NCBI RefSeq assembly: GCF_011604685.1
Contig: NZ_CP050063.1
Span: 3,246,501-3,310,500, forward strand
Origin: Spirosoma aureum
GTDB lineage: Bacteria; Bacteroidota; Bacteroidia; Cytophagales; Spirosomataceae
Length of the DNA: 64,000 nt
Direction of reading: 5' to 3'
In this document: positions 34,578 through 44,287 of the stretch, in pieces
Position numbering within the stretch: the stretch's first letter is position 1
Layout: the number at the start of each line of letters is the position of its first letter
Notes under the pieces: model-generated
What the model was told of the DNA's origin: nothing
The model's input: only the letters and a program-made list of their open reading frames with translations
Databases searched by the model: none
Program-made: the position numbers and the translations under genes

Positions 34578-36782
34578 TTACTGTATATCGCCGGGATGGT
34601 AGATTTTTTCGGCGTGTTTGTACACGTCGTCTTTATAGAAATAGATCTCCTTGTAAGTGCCATCGATGTATCCTTTCACCTGATCGATGTAGTGTGGCGA
34701 CGCCGGATCAGAACTGGCCCCACCGGTCAGAATGGTTTTGGCCCGGAGCTTATCGCCAAACTCTACCGCAGCCACGAAGGTGTTGCCCGTAATGCCGTAG
34801 CGTTTATGCGTTTTGGGTGATTTTTTACTGACATAGGCGTTTAGTGAACCCATAAAGCCGGGAGTAGCGGGAACGCCCCAGCTAAGTTTGTCATCACTCG
34901 GCTCTTTGTCCGTCGTTCGTTGAAAACGATTGTCCATTCCCCAGCCAACCTGCCAGGTGCCAAACTCCTTTTCAAGTTCAGCGACGACCTGGGCCAGCGC
35001 CGTGAGCTGCTCCAGGGGTGAAATGAATTCGGTCGTGACCGCAGCTCCGTTGGTAAGCGAGTATTGTTCCTCCGTGGTGGCAGGTTTCGCCAATCGGGCC
35101 ATATCCAGTTGAATGATTTTTTCCAGCCAGTGTACAGTCAGTGTGGTCGCTACCGAATTCGTATCGGTTTTAAAATCCCATTTTTTCAGCGTTTCAATGG
35201 GTTGAGCCAGTTTCGCTTTCAGCGAGTCGTTCGCGGTTGAATTGTACGATGCGATCAGACCCGGAATAAACCGTTCGCCACTCGGCAGATAGCCATCGTA
35301 CGAGGCTTTAATGACATCGTCCATTGTCGCGTTTTTCAACGGTGTCAGTACCCGAACCGCGTGAACCGCGCGTGGGGTATGCCCATCGGGCAGCATGTAG
35401 GTGGGCAATTTCAGCATCACTGTATCCAATACGCCCGTGGCATATAAAGGTGTTGAGTTACAGTTCTGTATCCAGCCGTTTGCGGGATTGATGTACTGGG
35501 GAATTTCTTTTAAATCATGCGTTCCCTGCCATTCGGTAGCCGACGTCGTGCCATCGACAGGGCGTCGCCAGTCGAGCAGTGGGTTTTTCTTCGGAACGAA
35601 GTTGCCATGCCAGTAAGCAATGTTACCATCTTTATCGGCGTACACGATATTACTGCCCACCATGGCCCGTGCGTTGATGGCACTGCTAAACTCCTTCATG
35701 TTCCTGGCCTTCATTTTCAGCCAGTTCATGCCCAGTAGCTCGATATTGGGTTCGTAGGTTTTCAGCGCAATCCAGCGGGTAGCCGTTGCATAGACAACCG
35801 GGCCGTGGTGTGTGCGATACGTTACGAATCTCTTGGTTGCCCATGTATCGCCTTTTTTATAGCGAAGCTCATGCGTCGTGCTATCGACCGGTTTCCAGAT
35901 GCCATTGTAGCGATACACTAGCTTCCCTTTTTTCCATTCGACGTTTTCAGCGTATAAGTCTTTTGCATCGGAAAGGGAAACGGGGTGCATCCAGCCGCAG
36001 AACTCGTTGAAGCCCTGAAAAATATTGAATTGCCCCAGAAAAGGAGCACCGTATGAATTCAATCCCTCGTCGCTGACCAGATGAATTTCGATCCGCCCGT
36101 AGTATTCGGCATGGGGGTTAATGAAAAGCATCGCTTTTTTACTCTGGGTGCGGGAAGGTGCTAATGCAAAACCATTGGACCCATCATTTTTGGGTGGCTC
36201 GGCCGTGAAACTCCGGCTACCCGTACTGAGCTGGGCGGCTTCTTTCAGATAAAATGCTTTAAAATCGGCTTCGCTGACGTTGCTTCCTCCCATAGCGGGA
36301 ACGTTGTTCATCAGAATCATCCAGGGTTCTACGCGGGTAAGCAGCTTGGGCTTGACGGCCGGATGCGTAATCAAATAGTAGTTGATACCGCCAGCGTAGG
36401 CATCGCAGAGTTTTTTGAGCCAGTCGGGGGTTTTATGGTACAACTGAACGGCCTGGGTCGAATCAATGAACATGCGCGTCCAGAGGTCTTTGTAAATAGA
36501 CCCTTCTCCTTCGGTTTCCGACAGCCGACCCAGGCGGGTAATCAATGAGTTCTCTACCTTATCGAAAAACTCGTCGCATTGGATGTACATCTCCCCGAAT
36601 ACAGCATCAGCATCCGTTTTGGCATATACGTGGGGAACGCCATAGGTATCTTTAACGATTTCAATACCCTTTGCCTGCTTTTGCAGCGACTTGACTTCCT
36701 GGGTAGAAAAGGTTGACTGAGCAACGGCTGAGCTGACCCATAGGCCAAAGAAGATAAACAGAGAATAGACTTTATAATGCAT
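34578..36782 (-). CDS. Exported penicillin acylase family protein (peptidase S45)
   Basis: This 734-residue Ntn hydrolase has a signal peptide (cut after VAQ), the N-terminal segment IEIVKDTYGVPHVYAKTDAD, an EMYIQCDEFF stretch and the processing site GSNGFALAPSRT, at which autocleavage exposes the nucleophilic Ser. AMLFINPHAEYYG and FQGFNEFCGWMHPVSLSD follow. The family cleaves amides such as penicillins and acyl-homoserine lactones, with substrate choice not readable from sequence. It heads the cluster with TldD, TldE and an S9-type hydrolase, which points to processing of acylated or modified peptides. Confidence 0.9.
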   Translation of the reverse strand: MHYKVYSLFIFFGLWVSSAVAQSTFSTQEVKSLQKQAKGIEIVKDTYGVPHVYAKTDADAVFGEMYIQCDEFFDKVENSLITRLGRLSETEGEGSIYKDLWTRMFIDSTQAVQLYHKTPDWLKKLCDAYAGGINYYLITHPAVKPKLLTRVEPWMILMNNVPAMGGSNVSEADFKAFYLKEAAQLSTGSRSFTAEPPKNDGSNGFALAPSRTQSKKAMLFINPHAEYYGRIEIHLVSDEGLNSYGAPFLGQFNIFQGFNEFCGWMHPVSLSDAKDLYAENVEWKKGKLVYRYNGIWKPVDSTTHELRYKKGDTWATKRFVTYRTHHGPVVYATATRWIALKTYEPNIELLGMNWLKMKARNMKEFSSAINARAMVGSNIVYADKDGNIAYWHGNFVPKKNPLLDWRRPVDGTTSATEWQGTHDLKEIPQYINPANGWIQNCNSTPLYATGVLDTVMLKLPTYMLPDGHTPRAVHAVRVLTPLKNATMDDVIKASYDGYLPSGERFIPGLIASYNSTANDSLKAKLAQPIETLKKWDFKTDTNSVATTLTVHWLEKIIQLDMARLAKPATTEEQYSLTNGAAVTTEFISPLEQLTALAQVVAELEKEFGTWQVGWGMDNRFQRTTDKEPSDDKLSWGVPATPGFMGSLNAYVSKKSPKTHKRYGITGNTFVAAVEFGDKLRAKTILTGGASSDPASPHYIDQVKGYIDGTYKEIYFYKDDVYKHAEKIYHPGDIQ

Positions 36783-36933
36783 TTCTTTCCGGTATTAATT
36801 TCAGCAGATCCATGCAGGAATATAGCTAAAACGGTGGCTTGATAACAATTTGCCGATATCTCCCAGACGTTCTCATAAACTGGGAGATCACATCGTTGGC
36901 GTCGGTTAAACGAAGCTCTCTTTCTGACCGGCT

Positions 36934-36975
36934 TTACCGGATGAGCAGGATTCAAAAGTCCTGCTCATCCGGTAA
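36934..36975. terminator. Perfect 17-bp hairpin after the SusD gene
   Basis: Arms 36934-36950 and 36959-36975 are exactly complementary around an 8-base loop, 30 bases beyond the SusD stop in the direction of transcription. No T tract follows. Confidence 0.7.
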
Positions 36976-37004
36976 TGCCGGTTAGCATATTCAGTACATC
37001 ACAT

Positions 37005-38453
37005 CTACTTATAGATGGATACCGCATCAAACAAACTTGGTGCTGAACGGGGGCTATTGGGGTTTGAATTCAGTTCATTCTGGGAGTAAATGAAACGGCC
37101 CGGAAGCTGACTGCCGTTATTGGGTTTAAGCTTAACGCCTAATCCCTCGGCGCGGGCGCGACGCTCATCGTCCCAGCCAATGTGCTGACCGTAGAAGGTG
37201 ACATACCGCTCTTCCAGAATTTCCCGCAGCAGAGCCTTATCAGCCGGGAGGCCATCTTTGTTTTCGATACCGCCAGCAGCAAAATCAGCGGCAACGTAGG
37301 GGTCATATTTGTAGGTGCCCGCCACTTTATAGGTCGCGTGCAGGTATCCGCCCCCATTGAGGAAGCTCCGATACGCATTCAGGTGAGCGAGAGCCACGTC
37401 AACTCCCTTTCCCGAACGCAGGGCCATTTCAGCCAGGGTCAGAATGTTCTCCTGATAAGTTACGAGCGGAAAACTGGCATCCCGTGCAAAAAAACCACGG
37501 TTAGCGGTCGTTGTCAGCGTATTTGGTTCAATTACACCCGGTGCATTGACCCCATTTTCAAGGTAGTAAAATTTGAAGCGGGCCGTTTCGTTCGTTTTGG
37601 CATTTCCGCGATAGGTAGCCGCTTTGGCTGGGTTCAGCAGTTCCGCATTATAAGCACCTTCGGCGGTTATACTGCCCGCCCGAATGTTGGTCAGGAAACT
37701 GTAATTCTGATTTTCATTCACGCTGGCCGTTGTGCCATGTGTGGCATACATGGAGTTTGCGTACGTACTGACGCCCGCCGTAGCCGCCGTGTAAGCCTCA
37801 TTGTACTGTTTTAAATCGAGGTAAAGACGGGCTTTCAGCGTATTGGCAACCTGCTTCCACTTCGTGATATCACCACTAAAGAAGATGTCTTTGGTGCCGA
37901 CGGTTCCAATTCCCGATTCCAGATCCGCAATGCCATCATTGAGCTGCGCAATGAGCTTCGGAATCATCTCCGCCTGTGTCTCGAAATGGGGATTTTTGTA
38001 GGTGATCGTATTCGCCGTTTCGGTAAAGGGTGCATCACCCCAAAGCTCAGTGACTGTACCGGCGCTGTGCGCCTGAATGATTTTGGTGATCCCCGCCATA
38101 ACGCGGTTGCCCAGCTGATTCGCTTTGTCGAGGGTTCGTACCGCATTTTTGTTGACGCCGGTATAGAAGAGGTTCCAGTCGTCGTCAAAATTAGCAGCTG
38201 TGATCTGGTACTGTCCCCAGGTGCCGAACTGCTGGAAACTACCGAATCCGTAGCCCGTCCAGACAATGGTGAGTCGGCTGGCCATGCCTTCCTGAGCCGC
38301 AATGTGCGCTATCTCAGTGCCCGTAAATAGATAGTCGGCTGACGCGTCGGTTGGATTGTTTGGGTCCTGGTTCATGTCGGACACCAGCGACTCGCAGGAT
38401 GACGAAGCCAGACCGATTAGTACAGCAAAAATGGCTTTATAGCGTAGTTTCAT
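37005..38453 (-). CDS. SusD/RagB-family outer-membrane lipoprotein
   Basis: The 482-residue product has a lipoprotein signal (MKLRYKAIFAVLIGLASSSC, lipobox with Cys at 20) and a SusD-like fold of helical repeats: DMNQDPNNPTDASADYLFTG, GITKIIQAHSAGTVTELWGD and the C-terminal LREILEERYVTFYGQHIGWDDERR. The pattern fits the SusD-like_2 subgroup. SusD proteins cap the paired SusC channel and bind substrate at the cell surface. Its gene follows the SusC gene after 19 bases. The start at 38453 was chosen because it begins the lipoprotein signal. Confidence 0.92.
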   Translation of the reverse strand: MKLRYKAIFAVLIGLASSSCESLVSDMNQDPNNPTDASADYLFTGTEIAHIAAQEGMASRLTIVWTGYGFGSFQQFGTWGQYQITAANFDDDWNLFYTGVNKNAVRTLDKANQLGNRVMAGITKIIQAHSAGTVTELWGDAPFTETANTITYKNPHFETQAEMIPKLIAQLNDGIADLESGIGTVGTKDIFFSGDITKWKQVANTLKARLYLDLKQYNEAYTAATAGVSTYANSMYATHGTTASVNENQNYSFLTNIRAGSITAEGAYNAELLNPAKAATYRGNAKTNETARFKFYYLENGVNAPGVIEPNTLTTTANRGFFARDASFPLVTYQENILTLAEMALRSGKGVDVALAHLNAYRSFLNGGGYLHATYKVAGTYKYDPYVAADFAAGGIENKDGLPADKALLREILEERYVTFYGQHIGWDDERRARAEGLGVKLKPNNGSQLPGRFIYSQNELNSNPNSPRSAPSLFDAVSIYK

Positions 38454-38472
38454 TGGATTGCTGTTGATTAAA

Positions 38473-41400
38473 TTAGTAGTTGATTCGCAGGCTGAAGACC
38501 AGGGATTTTGTACTGGGATTATTGAAGTAATCCACCCCACGAGCATTCCCAACTCCCGATACGTTGGTTTCGGGGTCAATACCCACCACTTTAGTCCAGA
38601 GAACAGGGTTCCGGGCAGTAAGGGAAAAATTGACGGATTCCAGCTTCGTTTTCTTGCGGAAACCCGGTGTGCTTAACTGATAGCCAAGAGTGATTTCACG
38701 AATCCGTGTCCAGCTGCCATCTCGAACGAACTGTTCGGTTAGCTGACCCGAGTGGCCTCCCAGTGATGTATAAAACGACTGATCGAGCAGAACCGGTCCT
38801 CCGCCGTAATTGGCAACGTTGCCGCGCAGCGTCGTTCCTGCCTTGAACAGGGTTCCGGCGTAGTTGTACATATCCTGCGCCAGTGTCACTTCATTGCCAA
38901 CATCAGCGTAAGTGCCAAAATTGACCAATACCCCGCGCGTTCCCTCGTAAAAATCGCCACCCTGAAAAGTTTCAAACAGGACATTCAGCGACAGTTTTTT
39001 GTAGGAGAGGTTCGTACCGAAGCCACCGCGCCAATCGGGGTTCGGATCGCCCACAATGCCCAGCGTTGTGCCTAACTTTGGAAAACCGGTTTCTGTCAGA
39101 TCCATCGTGCCATTGGCTTTGCGCTGGTATACCCCACCATAAAAAGCCGAAAGCGCGTCGCCTACGTGCGCAACCGTACTCAGGGCTCCACCCGTAAAGG
39201 TGATAATGTCGGTACCTCCTAAATCAGTCACCCGGTTGCGGTTACGACTCCAGTTCGCAAAAACATTCCACTGGAAATCCTCTTTCTGCAATAGGTTCAG
39301 GTTGAAGTCGACCTCCATTCCCTTGTTTTCCATACTACCAGCGTTGGTGTATTTCTGGCTGTATCCAGTCGAGCCAGCCGACGATACCTGAAGCAGCAAA
39401 TCCCGAATGTGGTTTTGGTAATAGGTGTAGCCAATGGAGAGCTTATTTTTGAATAGCCGGAAATCAGCGCCGATTTCCCACTCAGTTTTGCGCTCAGGCA
39501 ACAGGTTCGGATCGCCCTGGGTAGCGCTTTCTACGTAAGCGCCACCATAGCCTGAACCGGTCAGCGTAGTTGCCCAACTGGTGAAGGACGCAGTTATGTA
39601 GGGTGTCGTATTTCGGTACGGCTCAGGCTGGATACCTACAATGCCGTATGAAGCCCGCAGTTTACCAAACGACAGCGGACTGCCCCGGAAAATAGGTAAT
39701 TGACTGAACTGCCAGGCCACGTCGGTGGATGGATAATAGAACGTCGATTTAGAAGCACTTCCGAATGTTGATCCTGACTCGCTGGCAAGAGACCCGTTGA
39801 CGTACAGCTGGTTAAATAATCCCAGATTCAGGGTAGAATACAGTCGAGCCGTCCGGCGGTGCGATTCTGTATTGTACGGATAATTGTTGGCTGCGGTGGA
39901 GTTGGCAAAGTTGGCGGGAGCTTCTTCCAGAATAAAGTTGTTCATCAAGCCCCCTAAGCTGTTGTACTTGCGATCATTGACATTGAACCCAACGATCAGC
40001 GTGCTTGTCAGATTTTCGCCAAAATCTTTGCTGGCGCGACCAATCACATCCAGATTCAGCTCGGTTTCCTTGATGATTTGCTGCTCATACTGACCCGCTC
40101 CCGAGTTGACGACCGAAGACACGGGGTTGGTGGTTACCCGGCGGTCGTTATACGTATCCAGACCACCCCGAGCCGTAATACTGAACCAATCTTTCGGCGT
40201 GATTACTAATTCCGAATTCATGATCAACCGATCGACTTCAGACAAGTTAGTCAACTCATTGATGGTCCAGAGCGGATCGTTATAGCTTGGATTCGCTGAA
40301 GCGCCCAGATAATTCCGATACGACCGCTGGCGATTCCGAATGGCGGCTGCGGTAGGCGATGCGAAGTAGCTTCCTTTCCAGTAGCGGCTGTCGAAATCGG
40401 GGGACGACCGCAGCATACCAATATAAAGACCACTTGTGTTATCGCCTTTCTGAATCCGGTTAGACGTTGTGCGGATAAAGTTGGCGTTCGTTGACGCCCG
40501 AACGATGTTATTGAACTGGCGGGTGGAATTGAATCGAACCGAATTTCGCTTGTAATCGCTTTGCCCCGCAAAAATTCCTTTCTGATTCAGATTGCCCAGA
40601 CTTAGGTAAAAGTTGCCCTTATCATTCCCGCCACTCAGGCTGATGTTGTTGTCGTAATAAGTACCAGTTCGGAAAATGGCATCCCGGCGCGCATCGTTGT
40701 ATATCTCTTTGGAGTTTTTTGTGATGATCGGGTAAAACGTTTTTCCCTGATACGACTCAAAACGGGCACCGTTCATGTTCACAACGTCTTCACCACCCGT
40801 ACGATTGGCGATTTTGTCGCCCCAGGAATATTGGGTGGTCGCATTGTAAACTCCACCGGAGCCCTGACCATAAGCTTCCTGCAGCGGATGCAACACGTTG
40901 ACTTTGTCGAAGGAAACCGTGGAGCTAAAATTGACATTCAGTTTATTGTCCGTTGCCCCCCGTTTTGTCGTAATGACAATAACGCCATTGGCAGCACGGG
41001 AGCCCCACAAGCCCGCTGCCGAAGCACCTTTTAGCACCTGCATGGTGGCAATATCTTCCGGATTGATGTCATTCAGGCGCGACTGTTGCGCTACACCCGA
41101 GCGCGAATCACCACTGGTACTGTTGCTGATCGGTATGCCATCAATAATAATCAGCGGTTGGTTCGAGCCCGTAATCGTATTTTGGCCCCGGATCTGGATA
41201 TACGAACCGGCACCTGGATCGCCCGTCGAACGGGAAATCAATACACCCGCAGCTTTACCCGCCAACCCGTTGATAACCCCCGTTTCGCCGGAGCGTTTGA
41301 TGTCTTCGGCTTTGACGGTCGATAGGGTAGAGCCCAGCCGATCTTTTTCTTCTTTAAACCCTAAAGCGGTAACGACCACTTCGTTCAGCACTTTAGAATC

Positions 41401-41817
41401 TACGGCCAGCGTCACGTTGATGGTCGTTTGATTACCGACCGGAATTTCCTGAGGGATGTAGCCCAGAAACGAAAAAATCAGCGTGCTTTCCTGAGAAGGA
41501 ACGTTGATCGTATAATTTCCATCGGCATCGGTGGTGGTTCCGGTTGTAGTACCTTTCACCGAAATATTGACGCCTGGCAACGAAATCCGATCCTCCTGAG
41601 CAATTACTTTCCCTTTGATCGTAATGGCTGCCCGTACCCTGGTGGTTTCAGAGGGTTGTGTTCGTCGGGGTGTTTTATCGGAATCAGTTTGCGGGCCGAT
41701 ATACCTGTGGCCGTCTTTGTCAACGAATCGGTTCCGTGCCTCGGCTGTCGTTACCATCGACGCCAGGACCGCCAGACAAACCAAGATCCGCAGTCTCCTG
41801 TGTAGCGATAATCTCAT
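38473..41817 (-). CDS. SusC/RagA-family TonB-linked outer-membrane protein
   Basis: The 1114-residue receptor has a signal peptide (cut near residue 27), a carboxypeptidase-D-like beta-sandwich (residues 70-150; GVNISVKGTTTGTTTDADGN), a TonB box region at LNEVVVTALG, a plug domain with IQIRGQNTITGSNQPLIIID and EDIATMQVLKGASAAGLWG, and a 22-strand barrel ending in LVFSLRINY with the terminal aromatic. SusC proteins import oligosaccharides or peptides with SusD and TonB. No glycan-degrading enzyme adjoins the pair, so the substrate is unknown. A truncated FecR frame lies just upstream (42035-42328). Confidence 0.95.
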   Translation of the reverse strand: MRLSLHRRLRILVCLAVLASMVTTAEARNRFVDKDGHRYIGPQTDSDKTPRRTQPSETTRVRAAITIKGKVIAQEDRISLPGVNISVKGTTTGTTTDADGNYTINVPSQESTLIFSFLGYIPQEIPVGNQTTINVTLAVDSKVLNEVVVTALGFKEEKDRLGSTLSTVKAEDIKRSGETGVINGLAGKAAGVLISRSTGDPGAGSYIQIRGQNTITGSNQPLIIIDGIPISNSTSGDSRSGVAQQSRLNDINPEDIATMQVLKGASAAGLWGSRAANGVIVITTKRGATDNKLNVNFSSTVSFDKVNVLHPLQEAYGQGSGGVYNATTQYSWGDKIANRTGGEDVVNMNGARFESYQGKTFYPIITKNSKEIYNDARRDAIFRTGTYYDNNISLSGGNDKGNFYLSLGNLNQKGIFAGQSDYKRNSVRFNSTRQFNNIVRASTNANFIRTTSNRIQKGDNTSGLYIGMLRSSPDFDSRYWKGSYFASPTAAAIRNRQRSYRNYLGASANPSYNDPLWTINELTNLSEVDRLIMNSELVITPKDWFSITARGGLDTYNDRRVTTNPVSSVVNSGAGQYEQQIIKETELNLDVIGRASKDFGENLTSTLIVGFNVNDRKYNSLGGLMNNFILEEAPANFANSTAANNYPYNTESHRRTARLYSTLNLGLFNQLYVNGSLASESGSTFGSASKSTFYYPSTDVAWQFSQLPIFRGSPLSFGKLRASYGIVGIQPEPYRNTTPYITASFTSWATTLTGSGYGGAYVESATQGDPNLLPERKTEWEIGADFRLFKNKLSIGYTYYQNHIRDLLLQVSSAGSTGYSQKYTNAGSMENKGMEVDFNLNLLQKEDFQWNVFANWSRNRNRVTDLGGTDIITFTGGALSTVAHVGDALSAFYGGVYQRKANGTMDLTETGFPKLGTTLGIVGDPNPDWRGGFGTNLSYKKLSLNVLFETFQGGDFYEGTRGVLVNFGTYADVGNEVTLAQDMYNYAGTLFKAGTTLRGNVANYGGGPVLLDQSFYTSLGGHSGQLTEQFVRDGSWTRIREITLGYQLSTPGFRKKTKLESVNFSLTARNPVLWTKVVGIDPETNVSGVGNARGVDYFNNPSTKSLVFSLRINY

Positions 41818-42034
41818 TGCTCTTAATCAGTTAGTTAGTGGTTGTATTGAGGAAAAATCTTTCCAATGCTCTTGGGGAAAGAGCACGGATCATCGTAATG
41901 AAATAAAAGTATTGGTCGAACAGTCAGCTCTTTATCGGTCTATTAACTGGCCAGCTTTTATATCCCGGCAGCGAGCAATCACGTCGGTTACCTCGCGTTT
42001 TTCGACGGCAAAAATGCCCAGTAGGCTGTACCGA

Positions 42035-42328
42035 CTAAGTCAGTTCCACAGGGCATTCGATGACGCTGAACCCGGAAAAGCTACAAAAGACCAGGGATAC
42101 AGTAGCTGCTAGTTGCAGCCATTGCTGCCAGATTTTTGAGACGCTCGAGAACGATGATTCTGAGATAGGTTTCTCAAAAGACTCATCTTCCCGGTCCATG
42201 TAGGATTTGATGATCTCATCCAGTTTCCCTTGCTTAAGTAAATCCATAAATACCTCCAGTTCACTCTCTGTTGCCCGATTGGTGAGGTAACGTTCAACCA
42301 GGTTTTCCATGAATTGGCTTTCTTCCAT
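42035..42328 (-). pseudogene. Truncated FecR-type anti-sigma factor
   Basis: The frame encodes 97 residues that match only the N-terminus of Bacteroidota FecR proteins: LVERYLTNRATESELEVFMD, LLKQGKLDEIIKSYMD, then WQQWLQLAATVSLVFC, which is the start of the membrane helix. Full-length FecR proteins have about 330 residues, so the periplasmic FecR and C-terminal domains are missing. The last 15 residues look frame-shifted. The 217 bases between its stop and the SusC start carry no clear FecR remnant. What remains would still contain the sigma-binding part, so a shortened functional product is possible, but decay is the simpler reading. Confidence 0.65.
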
Positions 42329-42524
42329 AGGACTTTCGATTAGTATCCATAGGACAATCGTGCCGATAGCAAGGGTACCCCCAGAGGCTTTTTTTTTACG
42401 CTTGAGTGCCGGAAACAGGTAGGGATCGATCAGGCTGCTTTCTAATCCTGGTGGGGGCGGAGGTTTGCAGCGAGTGAGATTTCCACTTTTGGGCTGCTGG
42501 TTTTAAGGTATGGGAATTGCCCTA

Positions 42525-43655
42525 CTAACTATCCAGCGACTTTGAACGATGAAAATAGAGCAGACAGAACGAACTAATCAGATTCGTAACGATCAACACC
42601 CATAGGCCGCCAAACAGTATGGCTAGTGATAAGACTAGGAATAAACAAAAGATGAACCGTAGATAGTTACTCATTCCTGTGGCTAACCCGTAGAGGAGGG
42701 TTCGAAATAATAAGGCAGTGCTTAACCCCAACAGTAAAATCGTTGTGCTGGTAATAGGATCGTAGACAAGAAAAACCCAAACGAATTCAGGTACTAGTAA
42801 CAGAAGAAAAAATAGGATGAACTGACAATATAAACGACTGGGGCTATAGGGAAAGTTACGGGCAAAACGTAGATACGTGAGATCAAACTCATTCGCCTGA
42901 TAAATCAGTACCATATGCGTCAGGATCACACTTAAAATAAGTAGTTCCGGAATGCGGATGTCTGGCTGCAAATCCAGAAATAAAACATAAATAAGGCTGA
43001 TAATCAGGCCTGAAATGAGCTTGGTGACCCCGTACGTAAGTTTCCGGCTATCTATAATTTCATACAGAAACAGGCTAAAAAAGGGCTTCGGCCAATGTCT
43101 TATAAATTGGGGTACATTCGCTTTTTGATCCTCGTTGGCCAGGTTATTGACTAAATGGGTGAAGTAGAGCGCATTACCGAAAATGAGCGCCAACAAATAA
43201 AACGGAATAAGAAACGGAATGAGGTAATGATCGAAAATCACCCCAATCGTAACGGCAAACAAGCCCAACGTAATAATTGGGATTGATATAATAAGCTGGA
43301 CGATGAACCAGGTTTGTACTAGCTTACTACGAGATAAGGCATTGCTACTATAAAATAAAAACTGGTAGGAGGCAAGTTTCAATTGACTGGCAACATACTT
43401 ACTGCTTTTAAGCGTGTAAAAAAGCCAGATCACAAAAAGAAGCAGCATTCCAACTGGGTCGCTAACCGAAGTAAGTACTAGCTTTAGTGCATTAAGTGTA
43501 ATCTGGTCTTTGGTGAGATGCGTTTGATTGAGAACACTTGTGTAAAAGAAATTAATAAAAAAAAACAAGAACAGGGTAAGGATAAGGCCGGTATGGACTC
43601 TGTAGAAGCCTACCACCACCATTTTCAGTAAAACTCTGGTTAACGGGTAACGCAT
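42525..43655 (-). CDS. ABC transporter membrane subunit (unclassified)
   Basis: This 376-residue integral membrane protein has roughly 10 hydrophobic segments (for example LILTLFLFFFINFFY, GMLLLFVIWLFY, LIPFLIPFYLLALIFG and the C-terminal LAILFGGLWVLIVTNLIS). It has no peptidase or binding-protein domain. Its start overlaps the stop of the ATPase gene by one base (TGATG at 43655), so the two are coupled and should form one transporter. The family is not recognised; the topology is compatible with an ABC-2-like exporter or immunity permease. Frequent Leu/Ile/Phe and AT-richness contrast with neighbouring genes and could reflect acquisition. Confidence 0.75.
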   Translation of the reverse strand: MRYPLTRVLLKMVVVGFYRVHTGLILTLFLFFFINFFYTSVLNQTHLTKDQITLNALKLVLTSVSDPVGMLLLFVIWLFYTLKSSKYVASQLKLASYQFLFYSSNALSRSKLVQTWFIVQLIISIPIITLGLFAVTIGVIFDHYLIPFLIPFYLLALIFGNALYFTHLVNNLANEDQKANVPQFIRHWPKPFFSLFLYEIIDSRKLTYGVTKLISGLIISLIYVLFLDLQPDIRIPELLILSVILTHMVLIYQANEFDLTYLRFARNFPYSPSRLYCQFILFFLLLLVPEFVWVFLVYDPITSTTILLLGLSTALLFRTLLYGLATGMSNYLRFIFCLFLVLSLAILFGGLWVLIVTNLISSFCLLYFHRSKSLDS

Positions 43656-44287
43656 CAGGCGTATTTGATTGTTTGCTGCTCCACGAGCATTTCTTTGAGA
43701 ACAGGCAACTGCTCGCTTTCCAGTGTTTGGTGAGACGATAGAAGGAAATTGACCCCCTGTTGACGATTTATTTCGCCGATCCAGGAATAAAGGGTCGATA
43801 AAGCATCTGTATCCAGGGTAATTAGCGGTTCATCCAATAAAATGAGGGTAGGATTGCCTATAAAAGACATGACCAGGGAAAGCTTCTTGAGCATACCACT
43901 CGAATAGGTTCGTAGCGGATCATTGACAAACAACTCAATATTCATACGTTCTATGTACTCATTCTGCTGTTTTTTTGAACCTCCTTTTGCTGAGCTAAAC
44001 AACTGGATGAGTTCCAGGCCCGTTAAGAAGTCAGGGAAAATAGGTTCGGCCTCCGCGAAATTCACTCGTTTTCGGTACGCTACAGCCTGCTTTTTAAGGC
44101 TGATCTGAGGATGAAGTAGCACATCGCCCTCGAAGGCGATAGCTCCGGCAAGTGCTTTTAAGAATGTACTTTTTCCCGACCCGTTTTCACCTCTAATCCA
44201 ATAAATCCCGGCATCAATCTCCAACTGATCGATGTGAAGGACAGTAGTTGCATTATAGGATTTTTTAAAACCGTTGATTGTCAGCAT
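43655..44287 (-). CDS. ABC transporter ATP-binding protein
   Basis: The 210-residue ATPase has Walker A in GENGSGKSTFLKAL, a signature helix read as YSSGMLKKLSLVMSF (a degenerate form of LSGGQ), Walker B in PTLILLDEPLITL and a switch His in LLSSHQTLES. It is shorter than most transporter ATPases (about 230-250) and lacks a clear LSGGQ, as seen in small exporters of the CcmA/GldA type. Translation is coupled to the membrane subunit. A glycine-zipper peptide gene (44681-44863) lies upstream on the same strand and could be its substrate. Confidence 0.9.
   Translation of the reverse strand: MLTINGFKKSYNATTVLHIDQLEIDAGIYWIRGENGSGKSTFLKALAGAIAFEGDVLLHPQISLKKQAVAYRKRVNFAEAEPIFPDFLTGLELIQLFSSAKGGSKKQQNEYIERMNIELFVNDPLRTYSSGMLKKLSLVMSFIGNPTLILLDEPLITLDTDALSTLYSWIGEINRQQGVNFLLSSHQTLESEQLPVLKEMLVEQQTIKYA

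Noticed and set aside
41818..42034. C-terminal remnant of FecR between the truncated FecR and SusC
   Set aside because: A short open frame (GIFAVEKREVTDVIARCRD) exists but does not resemble the FecR C-terminal domain convincingly.
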